NCBI GenBank assembly: GCA_029747015.1
Contig: JAKOGI010000053.1
Location: 597,001 to 661,000, forward strand
Source of the DNA: Carnegiea gigantea
Taxonomy: Eukaryota; Streptophyta; Magnoliopsida; Caryophyllales; Cactaceae
Length of the DNA stretch: 64,000 bases
Direction of reading: 5' to 3'
A program made the translations under genes and the position numbers. Positions 56,348-64,000 of the stretch are shown here, piece by piece (positions within the stretch are counted from its first letter, which is position 1; every line of letters begins with the position of its first letter). The notes beneath the pieces are model-generated. The model did not search any database, was not told the origin of the DNA, and saw only the letters and a program-made list of their open reading frames with translations.

Positions 56348-57296
56348 GCTCCCACTCGGCCACAAAAGCCGCAAACATATGCTCTCCACAAATCACAACT
56401 CCTTACGCTTCATACCAGGAATAGGACGTGCGACTGAAATAGTAACACGTAGTGCTATATTAAGTTACCATCTAACTAACATAACACTTTTACGAAATAC
56501 GATACCCTAAATCATCCTAAACATCACTAGTGGCATTTCCAATCCCTTATGCCATGATATATCATGTGATTATATACTCAATATAATCGCTCGGGTTGAT
56601 ATTGGTAATGATGGATAGATTTTTCTTTAGACACTCATGATATTGCATCTTAGCTTAATTACTTTCCTAACACGTTCTCGTTGAGCCGTATACATTGTGG
56701 CCCTTAAGAAACATATTAAAGTAGCAACATTAGGCTTTGACTTCGTACCATAACTTTAAGTCAAAGGGTCATCGTCCATAGGGTCACATAGTGACATGAG
56801 ATATGGAGGTCAATTGTCACTCCGTATATGGTCGTCTTTCAAGCACATACAGCATGAGATGTGTGTCATGACATAATTCCCACTTATTTGGGATCGTCAC
56901 TTTATATGCCCTGCGAATCGCCAGTCTAGATTTTTACCAAAAAATCTAACCTAAGCCACTAGATTAACACACTAAATGCTAATCTCGACACTCAAGATTC
57001 GGCTTTAATGCTTCAATATGAAATTATGTCTCACATTCAACTCCCTTGAGTCTCATCTTAGACTTACTAAGGTGACTGTTTCATCATGCCCACTACTCAA
57101 ACATCACGGTGATTGCCTGTGTGACTAGGCCAATCAGAAGCCTGTGACATTTTCAACATGTCTAGCAAATAAATCACAAAGCATTTAGAAAAAAGAGCAT
57201 TCAATCTTTATTTCATAAATGCTAATTTACAAGAAGAACATATCTGTTATACATAATAAGATTTCATCAAAAAACCAACTCTACAAAGTCTTAGAC
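56348..57296. other. 3' untranslated part of the copia element
   Basis: Non-coding sequence between RNase H and the 3' LTR; nothing else recognised. Confidence 0.5.
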
Positions 57297-57660
57297 TCAA
57301 CGAATGTGCTTGAAAAGCATCTCTAGAATTGGTTTAGTCAATGGATCAGCGATCATCTTGTTAGTGGACATATACTTGATGGCAACATCCTTCGTCTTTA
57401 TGGCGTCACGGACGAAGTGATAATGCCTCTTGATGTGCTTGGTCTTCCGATGGAACTTCAGATCTTTAGCGAATTGGATGGTGGCTATGTTGCCACATAA
57501 CATCTCTACAGGATCATCAACTCTAGGAGTGAGGTTAAGATCATGGAGAAAACTCCTAAGCCACATTGCCTCCTACATGGCTAGGCTACATGCGACATAC
57601 TTTGCCTCCATGGTCGACAGAGCTATGCAGCCTTGCTTGTTACTATACTATGATGTGGCT
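57297..57660 (-). pseudogene. RNase H of the copia element
   Basis: C-terminal part of pol: YSNAD at the first acidic site (57720-57735, an Asn-containing variant of the usual motif), then VEMLCGNIATIQFAKD and KFHRKTKHIKRHYHFVRDAI, ending MIADPLTKPI. The frame is broken between 57567 and 57720. Confidence 0.82.
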
Positions 57661-58860
57661 CCCACACCCAAGGCGAATACATATCCTAAGGTTGACCTGG
57701 ACTCATCCGGGTCACCACCCTAATCGGCATTTGAATATCCTCTCAACTCAAGGTCCCCGCCTTGATAGCATAAGACCAAGTCGGTTATACCACGAAGGTA
57801 GCGCATGATTCTCTTGACAACTTGCCAATGAGTAAGTCTTGGGTTGCTTTGGTAACGACTTACCAAACCAACCACAAAGCAAATGTCAGGCTGTGTACAT
57901 AACATGCCGTACATTAGGCTTCCTACGGCACTAGCGTAAGGGATATTGCTCATTGCCTCCTTTTCTTTATCTATTTTTGGGCATTGGACAAGACTCAAGG
58001 TTAAACCCTTCTTAATTGGAGTGTCTACGGATTTGGAATAATGCATACGGAATCGTTCTAAGACTTTTCTGATATATGCCTCCTAGCTCATACCTAAAAG
58101 TTTCTTAGGACGATTCCTGGTTATTTTCATGCCTAGGATGTACCTGGCTTCACCTATGTCTTTCATCTCAAAAAAGGAGGACAACCACTTTTTAGTGGCT
58201 TCGATCATCTCGAAGTTATTCCGAACAGGTAGTATGTCATTAACGTATAGGGTAAGAAACATAATCCCCTTGATTGATCTTTTGACATACACAAAGTGGT
58301 CTTCCAAAACCATGGATAAGCCAAACGAAGTTATAGCTTCATGGAATCTTAAGTACCATGATCTGGAAGATTGCTTAAGACCGTATATGAACCTTTTAAG
58401 ACGACACACCTTGTCCTCTTGTCTCTTTGATGCAAAACCAATGGGTTGGTCCATATAGATATCTTCCTCAAGGCTACCATTGAGGAAAGCAGTCTTTACG
58501 TCCATTTAAAACAACTCTAGGTTCAAATGGGCAACCATGGCTAGGAGTTGGCGAATAGAGGCAAATCTCACTGCAGGAGAAAATGTCTCTTCATAGTCTA
58601 CACCTTTAATTTGTGTAAATCCTTTCGCCACTCAACGGGCTTTGAACTTATCGATTGAACCATTTGCCGGATGTTTTATCTTGAAAACCCACTTGTTTCC
58701 AATAGATTTACATTGGGGTGAAAGATCAACAAGTTTCCAAACCTTGTTTCTCGCCATTGAGTCCATCTCATCCCTCATGGCGTCCATCCACTCTTTGTAG
58801 GTTGGTGAGTCAATTGCCTCTTGATAAGAGGTAGGCTCCTCAACTTCTAAGAGAGTGCAT
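57661..58860 (-). pseudogene. Reverse transcriptase of the copia element
   Basis: N-terminal motifs WKLVDLSPQCKSIGNKWVFK and KGFTQIKGVDYEETFSPAVR (58560-58740), the palm with MDVKTAFLNGSLEEDIYM (58450-58505) and YGLKQSSRSWYLRF. The catalytic box reads YVNDIL (about 58245) where copia RTs have YVDD, an Asp-to-Asn change from one G-to-A transition. The thumb and connection at 57720-58046 include YASAVGSLMYGMLCTQPDI. Several stops interrupt the frame. Confidence 0.88.
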
Positions 58861-60200
58861 AGGAATATTTTCTATTCGATTTAGAAGTATTATCGAGAAA
58901 TTCTTCCATGCTCACTCCTTCGGATCCTAGGACCTTTATTGGTTATTTGCTTATGTAAGGCACCCATCACCCTTTCTTTAAGAGGTGTGGGACCTTGAGC
59001 ATGTGGAGAGTTGCTCCCACTATCCCTCTGGGAGGTGGAATCCCGAACATGTAGACTAACTGAATGTTCGGGAACAAAAGATTGAGGATGGGCCTCACTC
59101 ACAGGTTAACTCTCCTGATGTATGGGAGATTGAGGACGATTCTCATTCTCCTGAGCCGACAAGTCTCCCCCTTTCCTTTCGGGTGGGGGAGACATACCAT
59201 CTTCGATGACTTAGTTAGAGTCCAAATTCTCCCCCTCACCGAAAGATGGTTGGATGTCTTGCTGAAACTCAAACAGTTCGACATCCTTCTTGACTTCATC
59301 AATGGTGAGGAACTCATCCTCGAGAAAATCAACATGGTAGAAATTTATTTCTATCATGCCATCATTTGGGTGTTCCCCGTACTTCATATATTCTTTAGAT
59401 TGTGCAGGATACCTAATGAACACTATTTTGGTGGCTCTTGGATCAAGTTTTCCATATTTATGGGTTGGGTTATGCACATAGCCGGCCGAACCCCATGGGC
59501 GTAAATGATCCAAGGATGGCTTATTACCAAACCATAACTCATATGGTGTGGAAGGTACACTCTTACTTGGTACACAGTTAAGAATGTAAGCTGCCGTAAG
59601 TAGCGCATCCACCCAAAACTAATTGGGAGGTTAGCATGTGCCATCATTTACCTAACCATGTCAAGCAATGTACGATTTCGGCATTCCATAACACCGTTCT
59701 ATTGTGGGGTGTGTGGAATCGTTAGCTGTCTTTGTATACCTTTTTCCTCACAGAACTCCTTGAACATATCAGAAAGGTACTCATGACCTCGATCAGTTCG
59801 AAGGATCTTAACTCTATGTTCCAATTGAGTCTCTACTTTTGCTACGAAGCGTTTGAACGCATCGAGTACCTTGTAGCAATGAGATAGTAGGCATACATAC
59901 CTATATCATGAATAATCGTCTATGAGAGTAATGAAATAGATAGTCCCATGTCATGCTATAATGTTCATGGGTCCGCATATATTTGAGTGGATTAATTCTA
60001 AAGGACTAGATGCTCTCGAAGTCTTACCAAAATGCTTCATTGTTGCCATGATGGCTAGACATGACTCACACCTAGGTAACTTAACCATAGTGAGTCGGTC
60101 TAGAAGACCTTCTTTAGTTAGCCTATTTATCTTATATTAGCCCACATGGGCAAGACTAGCATACCACTTAACAGATTCAGAATTGGAGTCAAAGTATGAA
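58861..60200 (-). pseudogene. Integrase of the copia element
   Basis: The core reads HSNICGPMN near 59985 (first catalytic Asp changed to Asn), LRTDRGHEYLSDMF near 59800 (second Asp present) and GVMECRNRTLLDMVR near 59680 (Glu present). The copia C-terminal module (HLRPWGSAGYVHNPTHKYGK) is at 59423-59612. A zinc finger piece with CESCLAIMATMKHFGK is near 60050. Frame changes occur around 59650 and stops elsewhere. Confidence 0.85.
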
Positions 60201-60580
60201 ACAAAAGTAGAGGATATATTATTATAGTTATCATCCAAATCCAAAATAATGAAATCTCCTTTCAAAGTTGCTTAGCCAAACAAATTGCCATTATAGAACA
60301 AATCTAAACTATCTGGACGAAAACCAAAAGTAAAACCTAATCTTACTAATGTAACATAAGAAACTAAGGAGCATCGCACCCCAGGTGCATAGAGGGCGTC
60401 ATGAAGAAGCAGTTTGTTTCCTCCACGGAGTTTGAGCTAGTATGTTCCTACTCCAAGGATATCTTCTTCGCTACCGTTCCCTAGTATGACAGTCCGTGAA
60501 TCCATCGGATAGCGATGGAACTCTACGAATCCAGACCTATTCTAAACTATATGCTTTGTTGACCCCGTGTCCACAATCCA
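60201..60580 (-). pseudogene. Protease and pre-integrase region of the copia element
   Basis: The aspartic protease motif WIVDTGSTKHIV (about 60545-60580) has the DTG triplet intact but is followed at once by a TAG. The downstream frame continues with LHDALYAPGVRCSLVS, the conserved second half of copia proteases, and a pre-integrase segment. Confidence 0.75.
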
Positions 60581-61530
60581 TTAAGGAAGAGAGTTAGCAA
60601 CGAATGCATGGGAACAAACATATAATTCAGGAGTTTTAGTGAAAAGAGGTACCTTGACTGGCTCAAGACAATCTCGAGCGAAATGGCCCTTCTTTCTACA
60701 GTTATGGCACTTCACACGTGCCATATCCTTAACTCCGTTGCCTTTAGCCTTATGCTTCTTAGCCGTGCCACCATTGGAGCGAGAGTTCTGAGGAGAACGG
60801 GGACCCTTCTTAGGTTTCTTACCACGGTAAGGTTTCCTTCTCTTGGGCCCCGATCCTTTGGCAACGAATGCCGCACTCGAAGGCACATATATCTTTATAC
60901 GCTCTTACTCTATTTTGAGGTGTTTGGAGATTGCCTTGAAGGTCTTGATGTGCTCACTGTGTGTCATGATTACTTTAAAACTCTTCCAATATTCATTATC
61001 AATTGGAGGAGCCCTAATCACATTTAGGACCTATTCTTCCTCAAAAATCTCTTGCCCTGCAGCTTTAAGATCTCGAACTATAGTACTCATGGTTTAAAGG
61101 TGTTCGGAGATATTATGACTGGAGTCTATAGTATACTGCATCCATTTCAGCTGTAAGGTATGCAACCTTATAGCAGATGTCTACCCGAATCTAATCTTAA
61201 GCTGCGCCCACATGTCCTTAGCAGTGGAAAAGCGTTCAAACTCACCCAAGATATTGTCTTGCATGTAAGACAGCATAGTGTAGCGTGTAAAACGATCGCG
61301 TTTGAACCATACTCGGTATGCCTTTAGGTTTTCTTTGGTAGTGCTCAGTAGCAGTAATATCCCTACCTTGCTCATCTTTTTTAGCTGGAGCAGGCATAAA
61401 GGAGATCAAAAGGTCCAACATATTGCCATCATTTAAGGCGAACTGAACCTTCAGATGCCAGACATCGTAGTTTGTGTCATCCAGTTTATCGTTAGATTGC
61501 ATACAACCTATCATGTTCTTTGCTACTATA
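60581..61530 (-). pseudogene. Gag of the copia element with zinc knuckle
   Basis: Starts near 61514 (MIGCMQSNDKLDDTNYDVW), and the gag core includes FTRYTMLSYMQDNILGEFER and MWAQLKIRFG. A basic Lys/Arg-rich segment and the knuckle CHNCRKKGHFARDC (CX2CX4HX4C) follow at 60581-60886. Several stops lie between 60890 and 61180. Confidence 0.85.
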
Positions 61531-62219
61531 TCTAAAAGTATATATTTATTTGTTAGACATACTGTTTTAATAATTAAATTATCAAGAAAACCCTATTATT
61601 CATAATATACATTCGAAAATTTCACTAAACTCATAATCATTACGTATAGATATGAATTTTGGAGCATCTTTAATTTAATTATCAACTTAGCTTTATAGAA
61701 TCTCTTTAAGTTTTGTTAAACGAATTAACATTTAATTAAGTGACTATCACAAAGACATTCACTTTTAATTGTGCAAAACGTATTCACATAAGTTTTATAA
61801 AACCAATTCATAAAATAACAATATATAACACAAAATTATATATATTCTACCTCAAATTTCCATATTATCAACAATTTTATATAGTATGAAATAAAAATAA
61901 AGGAAAAAAGAATATAACTCATCAAAAAGAAATATATGACCAACCTATGAACACTTTCAACATATAGAATGAATTTATCTGATAATAGGAGCAAATATTC
62001 AACAATCCAAATCAAAAATCAGATCAAACAGAACAAAAATGACCCATGTGAGGATCGATCTAAAAAAAGAGCTCTTTTATAAGGGAGCCCAACCAGGGCC
62101 CCTTTTATAAGTGAGAGCCTACTCACTTACCCTCACTAACCTGATTCTCGATTTCTCTCTTCTTCTGCCTCTCTGAATCTCGACCTATCTTTTTGCATTT
62201 TCTCTTAAACCTCGAAAGG

Positions 62220-62276
<57 letters not shown>

Positions 62277-63715
62277 GTTCTTGGTTTCTCTCTCTTCTCT
62301 TCGATATGCTTCCCGATACTTCCTCTCTCCTATCGGCTCTCCCAGTGGCGTGGCCATGGAAATGGAGCACTAAGCTCTTTCCTTAAACTTTTAACACCAT
62401 GAGCATGATAGCCACAACCGCCGTTCTAGTTCTTTAGAAAACACCCAAAGGATGTGAAGCCGCCGCCCCTCTTTGCCTTCGATCCAAGCCAACCCTTTGA
62501 GAACCAATGTCACCAACCATGTAGATCGGCCAAAACTGAGTCCGAGGGAGCGGTCCATGCGGCCAACGCGCCAATAGGGCAGTGGCACGTGGACTCATGC
62601 GCCTCCAACTATGGTGTTTTGCAGCTTTATCCGTCCAAGGTTGTGTAGATCGGCATGCAAAGAGGCAGTTCAGCAGAAGAAGAAGGACCAACACAGCCCT
62701 TGTGGGTAGCGCGTATGTAACATGCGCCACCCTTCCCTAGTGCCTCTAATGGGTATGGCCTGAATATGAGTCTCTTCTACCCTTTTCTTTTTATTTTTTT
62801 TTTAAATTGTTGGGTTGAGGTGGGGGTATCGAAGACCACAGAGGCTTCGCCACCACCGCTGCAGCCGCCGAGGCACTGGCGATGGATTCAGGTTTGGGTT
62901 TCTAAGTCGGTCAAGTAACAGATTTGACCTTGAGTCGAGTTCCAGGCAGAGGTCGGTTAATGGTTAGGATTTTGGGGTCTCAAACATAAACGAATTGCCT
63001 TGCTTAACAATTAATTACACATGGTAATAGACAATCAATCTGGACATGATCTTGATTAGCACATAATAAAAAAAAAAACCATGCTTGTAAAGTATAAACA
63101 CATTGAACATGAATTTTGTCTAATATTCTAGATTCATGAGTCATGCATAATTTTGAGCAGTTCATGATGAACATATCATCAGTCAAAAAAAATAGGTTTA
63201 GGGCATAGAAACAGAACATCCATTAATTTTGTCGACTAAAATTTTCAATCTTTTGGTCACTTTAGGGCATCGTAATCACAAAAGCATGCTATTAACACAC
63301 TAGGATTGCATAATCAGTTTGCACCATTGGTTATGACTAACTGGGCACGATTTAGCACGTTTAGGCATGAATCTGATTGCACGATTTAGCGTGCAAAACA
63401 TGTCATGACTAACGATTTAGCGTGAGTATGATAGCATAGGTTTTCCGAGCATTGGTTATCAGTCTAGAAATCAATCCTTTTGGTAATATGTGACTAACTG
63501 GGCACACAGATTTCACAAGGCATAAACATTCATGAATCCGATTTATTAAAAACTCAATTTATTGTTGATCTTGGGCAAGTAGACACAGAAGCATGCTATT
63601 AATTTGCATAATTACGAAAATTAGGCAATTAATCATATAGTCGTAGTCTCAAAACAAGCATGCTTAGTATTCAGATCTTTAAACGCATTAAACGGGACTA
63701 ATACAATCAGTCTAG
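61531..63715. other. Long 5' leader of the copia element
   Basis: About 2.2 kb between gag and the primer site, with no recognisable retroelement coding sequence. It contains a (TC)n run, a plus-strand promoter-like block near 62070-62280 and a GC-richer segment at 62440-62990. It may include foreign inserted DNA. Confidence 0.55.
62225..62275. repeat. (TC)25 microsatellite
   Basis: A perfect dinucleotide run. Confidence 0.9.
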
Positions 63716-63727
63716 GCTCTGATACCA
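63716..63727 (-). other. Primer binding site of the copia element
   Basis: The minus strand reads TGGTATCAGAGC one base inside the 5' LTR; initiator-Met tRNA type. Confidence 0.88.
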
Positions 63728-63728
63728 C

Positions 63729-64000
63729 TGTTAGACAAATAGGATTGACCTGGATGCGGAAATAACTGTCGGAGATAGTCCACATATGCAGTGATGAGGC
63801 GCGGCTACTAGAGTCACCTTTTTGATAACCACGTCCTAAACCCGAAGCCAGGCTGTGATGGTAGGGCAGTTGTGAGGAGAAGGGAGGAGAGAGTGAGTTT
63901 TCTGTTTCTGTGTTAGACTAGCTGACCCCCAAATCTCCTTTTATAGGTTATGGGGCAGATAGGGTTGTCGCCCTAGGGGACACCTCGTGGTCATCGGGCC
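63729..64000 (-). repeat. 5' LTR of the copia element (partial)
   Basis: Starts TGTTAGACAAATAGGATTG and aligns with 56052-56330 with scattered differences. It is cut by the window end before its outer terminus. Confidence 0.9.

Larger units (their letters stand above)
56052..64000 (-). mobile_element. Ty1/copia LTR retrotransposon (right end outside window)
   Basis: Minus-strand order: 5' LTR (from 63729 rightwards, cut by the window), iMet primer site, a long leader, gag with a zinc knuckle, protease, integrase, RT, RNase H, 3' LTR (56052-56347). Integrase before RT defines Copia. The reading frame is interrupted by several stops, and catalytic Asp residues in integrase and RT are changed to Asn, so it is inactive. 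The 5' leader of about 2.2 kb is unusually long. Confidence 0.9.

Noticed and set aside
62434..62730. 98-codon minus-strand open frame in the copia leader
   Set aside because: GC-richer chance frame; no similarity to gag or envelope-like proteins and no conserved motif.

Overview
This is a window of plant nuclear DNA, most likely from a eudicot with a large, repeat-rich genome. I cannot name the species. The evidence is two intron-rich nuclear genes with GT-AG introns and plant-type products, several plant lineages of LTR retrotransposon (chromovirus, Tat, Copia), an RTE-type LINE tail, MITEs, a tRNA-derived SINE candidate and AT-rich microsatellites. No prokaryotic operon, CRISPR array or organelle gene is visible.

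Layout. 1-5006: a dead chromovirus (Ty3/gypsy, minus strand) with a complete 5' LTR and the first bases of its 3' LTR; it sits inside an older plus-strand chromovirus whose 3' half and LTR occupy 5007 to about 7402. 8300-12958: an apparently intact 8-exon gene (minus) for a Bin3/MePCE-type RNA methyltransferase of 292 residues, with an hAT-like MITE in one intron. 13869-26896: a complete 13-kb Tat-lineage Ty3/gypsy element (minus) with LTRs and a perfect 5-bp target duplication (ACAAC), inserted in the 3' tail of an RTE LINE. Its region between pol and the 3' LTR carries genes on the opposite strand: a duplicated 456-bp ORF and a larger spliced gene resembling the plant 'putative gypsy-type transposon' domain (Transposase_28), the latter bracketed by two arrays of one 59-bp repeat. 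27250-29034: a decayed gypsy gag and LTR. 29395-30690: an inverted-repeat element that appears to carry a fragment of a POLTERGEIST-LIKE PP2C gene.

31111-39982: an apparently intact 9-exon gene (minus) for a two-domain, probably plastid-targeted glyoxalase I of 350 residues. Its introns hold an LRR receptor-kinase gene fragment, a Tourist-like MITE and G-rich tracts. 40-49 kb is intergenic: five MITE or hAT-like elements, a SINE candidate and many microsatellites. 49870-51755 is a FAR1/MULE-derived pseudogene, followed by an orphan exon-like ORF. 53185-54450 is a tandem repeat with a period of about 442 bp. 56052 to beyond 64000 is a Ty1/copia element (minus) with one complete LTR, an unusually long leader and catalytic-site mutations.

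Only two host genes look functional: RNA 5'-capping methylation and methylglyoxal detoxification. They have no evident functional link. The most interesting stretch is the antisense gene module of the Tat element (14.5-20.7 kb).
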